In this document: one piece after another, positions 1 through 13,264 of the stretch
Position numbering within the stretch: position 1 is the first letter of the stretch
How the letters are laid out: every line of letters begins with the position of its first letter
NCBI GenBank assembly: GCA_910589415.1
Contig: OU342639.1
Location: forward strand, 14,888,268 to 14,952,267
Direction of reading: 5' to 3'
DNA length: 64,000 nucleotides
Origin: Malachius bipustulatus
Taxonomy: Eukaryota; Arthropoda; Insecta; Coleoptera; Melyridae
The notes under the pieces: generated by a model
What the model was told of the DNA's origin: nothing
The model's database searches: none
What the model saw: the letters and a program-made list of their open reading frames with translations, nothing else
Program-made: the position numbers and the translations under genes

Positions 1-1540
1 TCTATCTCTGTGTTCGGTACCTATATTTACTGGAAGTGAGTGACCATTTTTGTATCAATACATTCTTAATATTGCCTATTATCTACCACGTTAACCCACA
101 GAATGTGTGATAAGACTTAATCAGGGATTTTTTATAACCTATACATATAATGTAGGTATTTCCCGATGAGGATATTTAAGAAGAAATAATTTACAAGCTT
201 CATAATTGGTCGGAAAGATTTGGCTTGAAAATATTCAGTTTTATCTTAATTTGCTCTAATCATTGATATAACCTCTCTCAATAATTCTAGAATTTTCTGA
301 AATATCCAGACACCAGATGACCTGAAATCAATTCCAGACCATGCTGGCGGTGTATCGCTAAAACATTTCGTTCAATTTTTGTTGCTTGGACTATGGACTA
401 TCTGCTTGACAGTGTCGGTGATCCTGTATTCTGCCCAAGTCGTCCTCTTACTCGAAATTACGGAACACTTGAATTAAGAAACTTCAGTTTGATCTGACTG
501 ATTTTTGATATAGGGGCTCAAGTACCATCGGCTCTCTTTGTGATTAGCCTTCGTCTTTGGAGAGCGACTTTTTGCGTCGAGCCACACAATTTCACTACTA
601 GGTATTAGACTACCTATACCTGATTTGTATAGGGTCTGATTTGTAGGAGTTCACTTTTGAATACTCTGATGTTCTTTATGATGTTTTTGCTCCATTACTG
701 AGACTCAACTAGAGCCATATTATGTTAAATTATGTTAAGTAACATAATTAAGTTAATTAAGTTAACATAATATTAAAATATTATGTTAAGTAACTCCAGC
801 GTTCTTGGATATCGAATTACAATGCCATATCATCTATTAAAACAATAACAAAATCTATTACAAGTTCAAGTATTATGTAATTTGATTTACATCCAATTAC
901 ACCACTTCCAATTCCAACCACTTCCAACACTTACATCCATTGTTGAACAGGAATAAATTTACATTTTCAAGTGGCATAGAAAAATTGGATTCGTATTTCG
1001 TACTGTACCTATGTTTATTATTGAAGGTACACAATAAAACTCCTTGTCAAGCAAACGATATTCCAATATTTCCAATGTTTCCAATATTTATATAGGTAAA
1101 CACACAAATACATGCCTGCTGAAGAAATAGATACATTTTATGATTGGATAAAAACATGGATATTGATTTATTAAATATTTGCAAGTCTCCGAGAGTTTGC
1201 AGAGGTAAAAGTAGGGGTTTCGAAGGTGAAAGTAATCTAAAACTTCTAACAGTATACGATATTCTAAATTAATGCGGCGTTTCGATGTAAACATCTGTTA
1301 ATTACATACTTTGAAAGATGGTTACCTACAACTTGAAATTAATTTTTAACGCCGTGATTGCATGAATCCCTAAATTAAAAATTTTGTTACTGGACAAGTT
1401 CGCAATGAAGTCTGATTTGTCGCGAAATTGGCTACTAAAAGATTTTTTATTACCAACTTTGTTGTTTTTATTTTTCAAACGTTCAATAATTAAAAGTATT
1501 ATTTTGAAAAAATTGACAAATTCAGATCATAAAAGTTCAT
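1..1540. other. Gene-free AT-rich stretch with a small palindromic AT cluster
   Basis: I see no convincing coding sequence here. At about 715-795 the short word TTATGTTAA and its reverse complement TTAACATAA recur several times with TTAATTAAG between, giving a snap-back AT cluster. At 1,065-1,090 the phrase ccaatatttccaatgtttcc is a short tandem motif. The rest looks like ordinary intergenic or intronic insect DNA. Confidence 0.5.
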
Positions 1541-1544
1541 CTTT

Positions 1545-2660
1545 TATCTGGCAGTCGATGGAGTTCTTTCTGAGACCTTTTCCATCAATGCCGGTGTGCC
1601 TCAGGGATCCATTTTATCTCCGACTCTCTTTCTAATATTTATAAACGACTTGCTTGAAACAACAAAAAATCCAATATACAGTTTTGCCGATGACAGTACA
1701 CTCATATCTTCTTATACGTTAGATGCGCGAACATCTGCCATCGACGCACAGACTCGCAGGGAGCAAGAAGTTGCCATACTTAACAATGACTTGCAAGACA
1801 TTCTAACTTGGGGCGATAGAAACCAAGTTCAATTTAATGTTGGAAAAAACCAAGCAGTCAACTTCTCCAAAAAGACCAACGTTTTGGAGCCAGACATGAT
1901 GATGTCGGGACACTCTCTTACCCCAGCGTCATCTCTTCGTTTACTTGGAGTGAGCCTCGGAGCGAACATGTCTTGGCATGATCATGTTGCAGGTCTGGCG
2001 AAGAGTGCTTCTCAAAAACTTGGAACACTCTTCCGCACGAAGAAATTTTATACACCACAACAGCTTCTCCTCTTATACAAGGCTCAAATCCGACCATCCT
2101 TGGAGTACTGCTCACATATTTGGAGCTCAGCTCCTAAACATACGCTGAGACTACTCGACTCTATTCAGAAAAGAGCCATCCGCTTGATTGGGGACCCAGA
2201 TTTGACAAAGAATTTAGACACTCTCGAACATCGAAGAATAGTAGCTGACCTGAGTCTGTTTTACAGATATTTTTATGGAAAGTGTTCAAAAAACGTGGCT
2301 CGCTTGATCCCACCAAGATCAAGACCGGGCAGAAATACACGCCGAGCCGCAGACGCTCATCCGTATCAGGTTCAGCTCGTTACACCTCGTACCACCCTAT
2401 TTCAGACTTCTTTTATGTATAGAACCGCATCACATTGGAATAGCATTCCAAAGGTCGTGTTTCCCAAAGTATACAACCTACAGAGATTCAAGGCCAACGT
2501 GAATCGATATCTCCGTTCATTCACCGCTCCCAGAGCGTCCTCAGTCCTCAGTCCTATAATTATATTGATATAGTACCTGTTGATACTTTTATGTATCTAT
2601 TCAAAATCAAAAAGTAATAATGGTACGTTATCTTAATAATAAAAATAATAAAATAATAAA
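1545..2660 (+). pseudogene. 5'-truncated non-LTR retrotransposon, reverse transcriptase C-terminal half
   Basis: The open frame starts abruptly inside the reverse transcriptase palm. The segment reading AGVPQGSILSPTLF lies near 1,585-1,630 and the catalytic FADDST motif near 1,683-1,700. The thumb and the long C-terminal tail follow (LRLLGVSLG, RPSLEYCSHIWSS, a basic region ending near 2,573). There is no endonuclease, no gag and no natural start codon, so this is the 3' part of an element cut short during target-primed reverse transcription. A run of AATAAA/AATAATAAAAT repeats at 2,630-2,662 is the probable 3' tail. The reading frame is intact for about 325 codons, so the copy is not very old. 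It is not expected to be functional. The CR1/Jockey-group assignment is by general appearance only. Confidence 0.8.
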
Positions 2661-2689
2661 ATATTGACAGCATCGCTTATCATAAGCAA

Positions 2690-5600
2690 AATATATTACT
2701 TGGAAGGATGGCAACAAGTATTGGCTATAGTGGGGTATCCACATGCTTGGTCATTTGTCTGTTTCTAATTGTAGAGTCTATATCCAGTCCGTAATGGCCC
2801 CGTGAACTCCCCGATTTTCCTCAGCTCTCTTTATGGAGAAAAGAGGTGTTGTCGAAGGCTCTCTCTATATCCAGAAAGGCCCCTAGTGCAATTTTTTTAT
2901 TGACTAGTGCCTCTCTATTTTGTCACAGGTTGATATGCATATTGGTGTCGATTCAGTGGTGTTGATCCCAGCGCCTCGTCCCTTGTATATCAACCAGTTT
3001 CTCCATCGTCTTTAACATGAAAGACGTTAGGCTAATTGATCGAAAGGATTTTGTCTGGGCGTAGGTTTCTCTCCCTGGTTTTGGTCCTTACCTTTCTCCA
3101 CGCCAGTCGTGTATAACTCAGAGCGCTGAACGGTTTGCACAGTGGTACGGTTAATATTTACATTCCCTTCTGTAGCATTATTGGAATTAATAATTCCAAA
3201 TTATCTCATCTGGGCCAGCTGACTTGTATGGTGCAAAGAAGTCCCCTTTGTGAATAGTGAGAATAGTGCCCATTCAAGTTTGTTGCGATTTATTACTTTT
3301 TTTTCCAGTTTCCAGCTGTCCCTGGATTCCTTTAGGTTTGGTACATTTAGGTACGTGCTGTGCGTGTATGTTCTTCGAGGATGTGTTTACTACCTGGGAA
3401 GTCTGTCTCTAGAAAAAGATCTAGAGTCTCCTCATCGGTACTTGTATACTCTCCCTGTGTTTTTTCAGTGAACCCGCAGTTTTTTATGATTGTCCCTCTG
3501 CATCATTCTCTGTAATCGGGTACATTCTCGAGTTCTTTTCATTTCCTCTCAGTGCCTTTTCCAGGAATCTTCCTTAGCCTTTTTTCTGGCTGCTATGTAG
3601 TTTCGGCGTGAGATTTTGTATGTCTCCCATTCCCCGTTTTTTTAACCCTGTTAAATTTGCTACGTGTCTCTACTCTCAGAGAGGAGAGTTTTTGGTTCCA
3701 CCATGGTCTCTCTCTCTCTCTCTTGACTTTCCTCTCTTTTAGAGTGCAGCTGACTTCATAGGCTTTGATTATTTTTGTTTTGATTATTTCACTCATCAGT
3801 TCTATTTTCATATGGGTTTTTATTCTGGACGGACATAATTCCAACCTCTGTCCTAGTATCTCCCTATAGAGATCTCAGTTACAGGTTCTTGGGTTTCTGG
3901 AGGTCCGAATTTCTCCCAATGGATGATTGAATATGCTAAACCTAATATATCTGTGGTCTGCGAGTGATGGTTCGTTTGATACCTTATTCTCTCATTTTAT
4001 TGCATATTTTTAGTGACAATAGTGATGTCTATTACTTCTCTCCTTGTCACAGTTACACAGGTAGGCTCGTTTCCCTTATTTGCCACTTCCAAGTTATTAC
4101 TTGTAATAAACTAAAAGTGACTCATCTCTTTTGTTAGTTCCTATGCTCCCCCATGTATTGTGGTGTGCATTGGCATCGCATACTAGTAAAAGGTGGATTT
4201 CCTTCTCTTCACATTGATCGGTAGTTAGCCCGGTTGATCAAAGGGGAGGTACGCAGGCCCGGGTATTACCTCGGTTTGGCTCCCTTTCCTTTTGATTTTC
4301 CATTTTACTGTCATTAGGTCGTTTGTAGTATGCTCCCATAATGACATTAAATGTAGGTTTTCCTTTGCTAAAATGCAAGTTCTTGGATGGTTTCCTCCCG
4401 GGCTGATTAGTTCCCATTCGTCCGCCATATTGATACCTCTGATGGTTCTGTTGGATATCCAAGGTTCCCGTATCAGTATAATATCTATATTGTTCTTTCT
4501 TACATATTGTTACAAAGCAGCCCATAGGATATTAATTTGTAAAAATTTGAACGCCTTATCTTAATCAGGTTGGGGTCTCCTCCCTCCGGCTCAGGGGGTT
4601 TCTCTTCAGTCCCCCCTTCTTCCGTTTCCATCTTCTCTCTCTGCTCCCTCTTCCGTTTTCCCTCCTAGTCGCTTGAAAAGCACCCTAGTTAGATTAAGGT
4701 ACGGTTTGCATTGAAGCTGCCCTATTTTCTCCCACGTTTTTTATTTGAACCCTGGATTTTCAATTCCCAGTCTTCTTTGGATTATTTCTGGTTCCTCTTG
4801 GGTCCCTGGTATCCACACTAGTGCTCTTATAAGCTTCGGAACGTCCTTGGCATCAGTGATGCTAAGTTTCTCTCCTGGCCATGGTTCCATTTCCCTGACC
4901 ACCCGCACCAGTCCTTAGTGGCCTATTCGGCGCAGGAAGCTATGAGAAATCCCCCTCTAAGTTACACTCCAGAGAACCTTGGTGCAGCTTCTCCTTCTTT
5001 AACTGTGTCTAGAGCTTGGATCAGTGCTGCCCTAAAAAGGTCTTGATCCTTGCTCAGAACATTTTCTGGATATCGTTGTGGTATTATTGCCATTCGTATA
5101 TCCGTTATAGCCTTTACATAAGTATATATGTTTTCAGGCTGTGCCGATCTTGGAGTACTCTCTTCCTAACGAGTCTTTTTCTTGTCCTCCACGGTCGAGA
5201 GTTTCTCCTGGTTACCTTCCGGTTCCTTGCTGGTCCCGGGTTTTGCTACACTGTTAACCGGGCTCTTCACAGTTTTTTGGATAAGTCTTTCTTTTCGGAA
5301 TCCGCTCCCGTTTTTGAGTTTTGGGTTTCTTTATCTCGGTCCATATAGTTCCCACGAGTAATGGAGCTAAATGAAAGAAAATACCATACGCAGAGCTCCA
5401 TACATATGTTAGGCAGTTATTTTCGGAGGTGCGCGACTTCTTCGAGGTTGAATCCAGTAGGGACTGATCCTCTATTCAGCCACGCATCCTTTTAGCCTGG
5501 GCTCCCGCCGTAGGATTTAGGTTTTCAAAGGTTGCCTCCTTTTGGTCCAGGTGGTGAAGCCAAGACCCCCGTAATCCTCTGTCCGCGAGACATGACCACG

Positions 5601-5800
5601 ACAACAGAGCTACAACTGGGTGTGGGGTGAGGTGGTCCGCGGCAGGACTTTTTTTAGCTACCAGTCTAGAGTTTTATCTCCGATGAGCTGTATAACTGCT
5701 GCTAACCTTATTCACTGTTGATCACTGTAAGACCGTTCCCTATCCACCACCTGGGACGCGCCTGATGGTCAACCTGTCGCATAGGATGCGACAGGTAGCA
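2690..5800 (-). pseudogene. Degraded R1/I-like non-LTR retrotransposon (5' UTR, endonuclease and RT remnants)
   Basis: Read on the minus strand from about 5,800 downward. A 5' leader is shared with the element at 11,320-11,470 (matching words around CTAGACTGGTAGCT and CTGCCGCGGACCACCT). An apurinic-type endonuclease remnant lies at about 4,480-4,230 (EPWISNRTIRG, then MADEWELISPGGNHPR and CILAKENLH). The linker PWWNQKLSSLRVETRSKFNR lies at about 3,700-3,640, and RT pieces include KSAGPDEII at about 3,230 and the motif-A segment GAFLDIERAFDN at about 2,880-2,840. Stops and frameshifts break the frame throughout and no single frame spans the element. A CT-rich microsatellite interrupts it at 3,703-3,724. 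The endonuclease-linker-RT order fits the R1/I group. Confidence 0.75.
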
Positions 5801-8640
5801 TTTTAAAAACATTTCAGGGAGTGTCTTTTATCGTGTAAGAATATAGTAATTTCTCAAATCTAAAAAAAAATTATATGTGGACTCTAGAATGATTTCATAA
5901 ACGCGATTGTTAAAATCTTTGATCTAGATATATCAACAAAACATGTTCAGCTTTATGCAAGCGAACCACGTTTTGTGGTAAATAGAGCCAAATATCCATT
6001 TCTGAATCCTTTTAACCTAGTTTCCTAAACAACATTGAAGCAAACTTGTAATATAAGAGAATATAATAGATAGATGTCATTTAAATAATCGGATTAAAGC
6101 TTTCCAGAATGATATTAAAATAAAATTCAAGTCTTTCGAACTAAATTAAAGCGCATTCCATAGCAAACAGATAAAATGGTATATAGTTTGATATGTGACC
6201 GATCAAGTTCCACAGGAAACGAGGACCGCTAATTTCGAAACGACGAGAGGGGAAAAGGCAAAAACTAAAGTTGCAACTTCGGAAGTGGATTTTAAGGATT
6301 GACGAGCAAGAATTACGAACGCCAAAGGATGCCACTTTACGTGATGGGTTACGAGCTTTTTACCCTCCTACGATACACCCTTCAGTTTACTCCGTTGGCC
6401 TATCCCACACTCTGTCAGAGGCAATAAACAAATCACAGTGTTTCATATTCCACCTATTCATCAATCTATCCTTTTACACGGAGTTTATACAGCTTTAAAG
6501 TACCTAATTGCGAATTATAGAAGAGAAAAATTCAGACGACATTTTCAAAGCTGCTGCGTATGAAGAGTACCTATCATCTACTCTTTGAAATAAATTTAAA
6601 AACGGAATTCAGATACCATTAAACATCTATTGATGGTTTGAGTTATCTTATTATCTTATAAAACTTATTAACTTATTCACTCATTAAAAATAATTAACAT
6701 TTATTTAGAATGCAAGTATTTTTTTTTCAAATTATAAATCGCTTAGGTATGCATTCTAAAATTATCTGCCTAACTTAGGAACTTCTTTTGGAACCATCTC
6801 GTTGCAGGTTCACCATTCGCGACGGTTCTATTGCAATAAGTTCTAGGTGACCTTCGGTCGACTACCGAACACTGGTTGGGAATATTCGTTCCCAAAAGCT
6901 GTGTTGTTGGTCGCAGAACTTAATAATTCTTAGAAAAATAGGTTTTACTCATGCATAAATTATTTATTTTTAATAAAATCTATTTTTGATAAAACAAATT
7001 AATCATTCGAAATAGGGAAAACGCTATTTTCCTGAGGGGGGGGGGGTGACACAACTACGGCTATCATTCGTCTCCATTATGTTATGATGACTCCTATACA
7101 TTCCAAGTTAGTGCAAATGTAATTATTATTTCAGAATTGACCAAATGTTGCTTTGATTACTTACTTTGAAAGCCAAAATAATGACGGATTCGAACTTGAA
7201 CTCGGCTGATACCTAAAAAAAAACAATATTCTTGAATGGTCTTATCACCGCAGTCCTTTTATTGTTGATTCTTGCTGTAGGTATACATACTTAACCAGTA
7301 ACACATATAATACGCATCAGATATAGAGGATGGGACAGGATTTTTGATACCTATTTTTAATTTTATTGTCAACCCTCGAATTCGTCTAAAATAATAATGA
7401 CTTTGGCTTGTGTTGCTTAAGTTATTCCATAAATCAAGTTGTAAACTGGAATTGCCATATATATTATATTATATTATACCTTTATAAAGTACGTCGATAA
7501 GGTAGGACATACAAGCTAACGTGCTTGAGATCAATCTGTCTACAGGACACGAAGCTAGTATTTTGATCGTTGAATTAATTATGTCCTTGTAGTAATTAAA
7601 ATGAATGATTGGAGAGATGTTGCTCGTCTAGATAAGATCACAAATCACAATGCATTTGTGTTTGTGAATGCGAACAGGGAACGGGCATAGCTGTGTTCGG
7701 TACAGCCATTTCGCCATTAAATTGATAATGCAAGTCTGTTGGAAGTTATTGGGAAATTTCACCCTGCTTGATAACAAAATCCTTCAACACAAAAAATAAT
7801 AATCATGCACACTAGGATTTATTTATCTAGATAATAAGGAACTTTGTTTAATGACGAGGTAAATTTACATAAGGGAGAAGGTTTCTGAACGTATCCCTTC
7901 TTCTGAGCGGGGTGAAGCAGTAACCTGGCAAATTGGAGGATCATTGTTTAATTGGTGCTGTTCCTGGGACTAATCCTCTATTTTTTTCTCCCCTGGTGAT
8001 CCAGAAGTAATTAGCTTGAGTAAACTGCATATCCTTGTAACGAGGCACTCAGTCTAGAGTGCTCTTTTGGCGACGTTGTCACGTTTAGAATTTCTTACAA
8101 ATGTTTCGAATAAATTAAATCTAAGAACTGATTGCCAACAGAATGGGATTTAAATGTGATGATTGCTGACTTTGATTTTATATCATCGTTGTTTTCAGAT
8201 TAGTTTTTTTTTTAATCGATAGCTTTTTCAAAATTTCAAACAATTTTTCATTATTAAAATGTCCTAATGTGAATTAAAGACTTTTTTCACTATTTTGCTA
8301 ACTCCTTTCCACAATTTTTTTCTTTGAGGTGCGAATGAATAGGTTTAATGAAGAGGTTCAATATTTTTGTACCTGACCTGTATTCAAACTTTCGAAGTGC
8401 ATAATGAGATACACAAGTACTGCGAGAAATAATTCGCAAATTTCAATAGACTACAACAATTTATCTTCTTTATTAATAAAAAAAATTTACATTTTTGAAT
8501 GTCACGACCCAGTTTTAAGCAAAAATCTAACTTCGAGATCAAAATGCCATCACTCGTAGAATCGGATGCAAAACTACAAAAAGTGCATTGTTTAATTCAA
8601 AATTTTCGCTACTTTAAAATACCAAAACGAATTTTGAAAA
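5800..8640. other. Gene-free stretch
   Basis: No coding region is supported. There is a run of ten G at about 7,036-7,046. A compact set of short hairpins lies at 6,830-6,900 (for example TTGGGAATATTCGTTCCCAA). Otherwise this is AT-rich non-coding DNA. The open frames here are short and show no family motifs. Confidence 0.5.
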
Positions 8641-9105
8641 TTCGTATGTACCGGGTGGGCATCTAAGAATGAACAGCGGCTATATCTTGGGAAATATTGA
8701 TACTACAGTTTCAAAATGAAAATTTTCCAGACATAAGTGACTACGCGAAATGCAATGAAAATATTTTCAAGATGGTCGCACTTCCGGAAATACCGGAAGT
8801 TGACACCTACTTCGTTATTTTAACGGGTACACCCTTTATATTATTGTATTTTAAATTGCCTGGCAAAATCGAATGCAGGTAGTTTTCACAATTGGAATTT
8901 AGATTGAGTAGTTTATGAGTTATAAACAAGTGAAAATCGCAATTTTCAATTTTCAAAGCATCTCGCATTGAAAACGGCTCAAGATATTTAAAAACGGCTT
9001 ACATGTCCCTATCTTAACTTTTTACATGGTATCCTATTAAGTTGTTTAGATTTCTCTACAGGGTGATGAAAAATCTGTTAATTTTCATCACCCTGTATAA
9101 AAATT
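8640..9105. repeat. Foldback/MITE-like fragment with a terminal-type hairpin
   Basis: This stretch shares phrases with the foldback element at 35.16-36.05 kb (AAAACGGCTTACATGTCCCT and the following TTAACTTTT...TATCCTAT). It also shares the hairpin CTTCCGG/CCGGAAG with 44,710-44,735. It ends with a clean hairpin at 9,057-9,098. One arm reads ACAGGGTGATGAAAA, the other TTTTCATCACCCTGT, with a seven-base loop. The ACAGGGTG word recurs at the ends of several other repeats in the window. It is a non-coding fragment of a non-autonomous DNA element. Confidence 0.55.
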
Positions 9106-11470
9106 TAAACCACATGGTAGGATCTCTATATTCTAGATCTTTCCTGAAGGTTTGTAATCTGGTTCTTTCCAAAGCGCGACAGTCGCATAGGATATATTTT
9201 GCTGTTTCGTCATCTTCCAAGCACAGGTGGCATTCAGCGCTGTTCGCTAAACCCATTCTGTGCAGATTACGGTTAAGGTTGCAGTGCCCAATATGTTGGC
9301 CTATTATAGCTTTCAGTTATTTCTTGTTAAGCTCCAATAGTTCTTCGGTCCTATTTTCCGACAGGATTGTTGTTCTGGCAATATTGTGTGATATGCCAAA
9401 TGTTAGCTCTGGTTCAATGAAATCGGAATTGGCACCTTCCTAGCCAGAGAGTCGCCAAGTTCATTCTCTCGATATCCAGTATGGCCCGGAATTCACATCA
9501 GAGTTCTTTCGTTGCTCCTTGCTAGGGCATTCAAAGTTAGTTGACGGTTCCAGACCAACTTGTACTTGCAGTGACTGGAGCTACAGACTTTCAGAATCGC
9601 TTGGCTGTCTGAAAATATCTTTATTGATCTACATTGGCAGTGCATCTTTTCCTGCATTTGGCCCACAGAGCTCTATGATATAGATTTCGGAAAGTTGTTG
9701 CGTAAAGACCCAGGCTCAAGAAGACTCTCTTATTTGAGTCATCGCTACACACCCCAGCTCCAGTTCCTATGGATGGATCTCCAGATCCATAGGTAAACCA
9801 TCTGAAATCTGCTGTTAGGAGTTAATTTCTATTGTCCTCCCACGTATCTCTTACCTGGATAGGGACCTTATAAGCAGAGCGGTTCGTGATGTATTATATC
9901 CGAGGGCATGCCCAGTAGACTGGTGATTTTTTATGTAATCCGGTAATCTGTTTCGCTCCAAGTTATAAGCCTTTGGCAAGCTTTTTGCCATCTGTAACAT
10001 TCTATATGGAGTCCATCTGGCCTCTCTCTCCCAACAAATATGGAGGGGTGGTCAAGTCAAGTAGGATTTCCATAGCCGCCGACGGTGTAGTGTTAATAGT
10101 ACCACACCGTTAATCGCCAGACAAGCATGTCTCTGTAGACTAGAGAGCTTTATTTTGGCCATGACCTGCTGGCCTTTTGACCACCAAGCAATACTGCCAT
10201 ACGCAATCATTGGTCTGACGACTGTTACATAAAGCCAGCGTATTTGCTTGGGTCCAATTCCCCATATTTTGCCACAGATTCTTCTACATACCAAAAAGGA
10301 AAGTTTGGCTCTGTGTATACCTTTTTCCAGATGGGAGTTCCAAGTAAGCTTTTTATCCAGGATTACTCCTAGGTACTTTATTGTGAGCGTTAAACCGTCC
10401 AACCTTCTCTTTCTAGAAGATTTCTTCAGATCTTCCTTTGATCAGATTGACCAAGTCATCAGCATATGCCTGAACGTTCGATACTCCATAGTGAGAGAAC
10501 GGCTGAAAGATCATCGACGATAAGGGAACACAGCAAAAGGAAGAGGACTCCTCCCTGCGGACACACTCTGGCGGGCCTAAAGTCGATATTTTTCCCTCCC
10601 ATTGAAGTTGTTATAGTTCTGTTTTCAAGCATATTGCGGATCCAGCCACTTATGACTGATGGGATCCCTCTTGAGACAACTGCCCTATAGAGGAATTTTG
10701 GTATTGCTTTATTAAACCCTCCTTCCATGTCGATTAAGGCAGCCACCTTTTTGTCAACAATCTTGCTCAAAAGGTTGTTGAGAGCAAGGTCTGTTGACTT
10801 GTCAGTCTGGTAGGCATACTGGCCCGCATTCATTGGGTGTCTATTCAACGCATTTCTCTTGATTTTTAGTAGAAAAGAGGTTTAGCTTATGGGTCTAAAC
10901 GACTTTGGGTATGGTTCTATGCGACCCACCTTGGGTATGTCGCTGGGTAAGTCGCCGCCCAGCCGGAAGGTATGTACATATGTAATTCCATGCTAGGCTA
11001 GCGCTAAGTATCTTAATTAAAGATGGCATCAATATCTGCAAACCCTTTTGTAGTAAGGCCGGAAATATGCCGTCATCTCCTAGCGATTTGAAAGTTGAAG
11101 GCTTTCACCGCTTATTCAATTAGATGGGTTATTATGATCGATCGACACACCGCTCTTGTCGACCTCCTGTTGGGGGCGGTCGACGATCAGACAGAGGCGA
11201 ACTACCTGGGAAGTGAGTATCTCCGTGTAAGAGCCGTCAGGCCGTTTTACCAAGCCTCTGTACTGGATATATTGATAGTACCTTGTGGATTCTGTTACTA
11301 CTAGGCAGCTCAACTAGGTTGGGAGAGGTGGTCCGCGGCAGGGCTTTCTTGAGCTACCAGTCTAGAGTTTTAGATCCGACGAACTCTAGCACCGCTGCTA
11401 ACCTTATTCACTGTCGCTCATTGTAAGGCCTTCCCCTATCCGCCATCTTTGTCGCGCCCGATGGGTACCT
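9106..11470 (-). pseudogene. Degraded R1/I-like non-LTR retrotransposon with RT, RNase H and C-terminal zinc knuckle remnants
   Basis: Minus strand, 5' to 3'. The leader at 11,470-11,320 matches the 5' leader of the element ending at 5,800. The RT entry segment LGDDGIFPALLQKGLQIL is at about 11,095. The RT core lies at 10,848-10,459 (AYQTDKSTDLALNNLL, AALIDMEGGFNKA, VCPQGGVLFLLLCSLIVDDL), with the catalytic YADD box lost or degenerate. The thumb is at 10,402-10,052 (YLGVILDKKLTWNSHLEKG). RNase H traces lie near 9,620-9,440 (SDSQAILK, WIPGHTGYRENELGDSLARK). A C-terminal CCHC-type knuckle (ECHLCLEDDETAKYILCDC) lies at 9,240-9,180. Multiple frameshifts and stops make it non-functional. The endonuclease region between leader and RT is largely missing, so there is an internal deletion. 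Confidence 0.78.
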
Positions 11471-11559
11471 CAACCGTAAACAGGTGGAAGCTAGCCCCGT
11501 AGGTGGTACCGTTGTGCTGGGTCGGAGGAATGACGCAACTGACCTGCAGGTGAGGCTTC

Positions 11560-12150
11560 GGACTCCTAGCAGCTGGAGACACATTGACAGGAGAACGAGA
11601 CAACCCAAAATAGATACACACTTCTAGAACGAGTACCTGAAGGTAAAAAAGGACCAAAAGATAGTATCAAAATAGCAAAAAAAAAATGCTTTAGACAATT
11701 GGGAGAAACATCGACTGCGATATCTGGAGCGACGGATATAGGACTACCTCTTCTCACGACCTGGTAGTTTCACCTGGAAGTAGATCAAAGGCGACATATT
11801 CAAAGATTTCACGGCGGATGGGCTAAAGAGCACATGTGGCCAATTAAAGAACAAAAATAAGCACTTAGACCAAGTGGAGTACCACCAGAAATATTAAAAC
11901 AGTGACCCGAAAATCTCTTGAGCATATACAGGCTGTTAGAAAATAAGTATCGAATATTTGGAGAGGGACAGTATGGATCAAAAGAAGTCTTTATAAACAA
12001 ATTGTCGGTTTCGAAGATACGGAGGATTTATCAAATTATTTTAACATTTTGCTTGTGCACATTATTTTTATTTTATTATGTACAAACAAACGATGGGAAG
12101 TATAAACAACACCAGAAGAAAAAGAGTTAGATAATATGTTCAAAGTGCCC
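11560..12150 (+). pseudogene. Weak retroelement remnant
   Basis: Scattered plus-strand segments look like the start of a non-LTR RT, for example PPEILK followed by PENLLSIYRLLE at about 11,880-11,945. Stops occur between them. Positions 12,000-12,130 are repeated in inverted orientation at 13,630-13,750. They share the words GAAGATACGGA and TGTACAAACAAACGATGG, so both are fragments of one dispersed repeat. The family is uncertain. Confidence 0.4.
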
Positions 12151-12239
12151 TCCTCCCATTTTCAGGCAGGCAGGACATGTCTAATAATTCGATATTAGAA
12201 TAAACATTCATAGCAATTTTGTCAAATCTTATAAAATCA

Positions 12240-12430
12240 AGAGACAGAAAAAAATTAAACACCGGTATAATAAGGAGACTATATTATTTAGGTATTCAAT
12301 GTAGCTCGATACTAGTCTTAAGACAGCTGGGAACGCTCGCTGAAGCCGACCCTTAATTCAGGGCAGACTGCCGGTCTCCGCTCCGCAATCCAAGGCACCA
12401 GACCAACCTGGTGTACTTAACCCAAGAAAA
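12240..12430 (-). repeat. LTR-like repeat, left copy
   Basis: About 150 bp match the segment at 13,265-13,450 in the same orientation. Shared words include ATTATTTAGGT, GGGAACGCTCGCTGAAGCC and CTCCGCAATCCAAGGCACC. The two copies diverge after GTACTTAACC. They flank a gag-like open frame on the minus strand, so I read this as the 3' long terminal repeat of a small LTR retrotransposon derivative. Outer boundaries are approximate. Confidence 0.55.
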
Positions 12431-12559
12431 GTCTTACCGATAAAAATCTTCCATTCTGTCCAAGTGTAGTTGAGAGACTATAAACTGTGGTACCAAATTC
12501 TAGCCATGCCTGCTAATCATGTCTGCATGTGATAAATAGTGGTCACGTCGTCCCATCCA

Positions 12560-12841
12560 TTAATATCCCTGGTCGATTTTAGCCAACCATTTCACCGCTG
12601 AGAGATTGTCATGTTCCGAGTGAAATTCTGGAATGCAGTCGCTGTGCACAGTCATACGGCGATTTCCCGACCCTGTATTTGACTTCGACATCTCCCTAAT
12701 CATGCTTTCTAGGCGTTCGATGCGAGACTTATAGACAGACGTGATTAATTGTGGCAAAGTCTGGATAGTAGGCTCAGAAGTTTGAGTTTTGTTGGACTCA
12801 GCACTATCATGAGATGCATCAGGATATGTTGCGTGAACCAT
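12560..12841 (-). pseudogene. Gag-like N-terminal fragment of an LTR retrotransposon
   Basis: A 93-codon frame on the minus strand contains a helical basic segment (SRIERLESMIREMSK) and then IPEFHSEHDNLSAVKWLAKI. The latter resembles the start of the capsid region in Gypsy-type Gag proteins, where an IP-x-F motif precedes a conserved Trp-rich helix. It lies between two LTR-like repeats but is far too short to be a complete Gag. There is no protease, RT or integrase between the repeats. It is best read as an internally deleted, TRIM-like derivative that keeps only leader and Gag start. Upstream, 12,860-13,110 shows more minus-strand sequence without a clear frame. Confidence 0.5.
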
Positions 12842-13264
12842 AACTCGAGACGGAATTTTATTAGTACGTGCTTTTACCTGCTCATAATGTAGCGAGAAAC
12901 GTGATTTTCGTTCACGAAACCGTGAAGTCTCTTCAGCCCTCGGCGACCTTTCCTCGTTTAGGGCAGGTGGCTGCGATCGCCAGGGAGGCGTCCGGCTACG
13001 TTAGGGACGCTGGGGAACTGTTCTCCTGTATCTTCCATTAGAAGGCACAGAACAGCCCCCAGAACTAGTACTGCTTGCACTTATGTCGTGATAACGGCGG
13101 CTCATCTTGGCATTTTCGCACCACAAAATCACTTAAATCACCAAAGAGACGCACACTTCAATAAAAAGTTTTTCATTGTCCAGTTAATTAACACGTCACT
13201 AGATAAGGCGGGAAGCTTGAAGTCTACTCCACACCTGAACTGTAAAACTTATAAATAATTTTTT

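Noticed and set aside
10248..10690. Short plus-strand frames
   Set aside because: Antisense to the minus-strand reverse transcriptase remnant between 11.1 and 10.05 kb.
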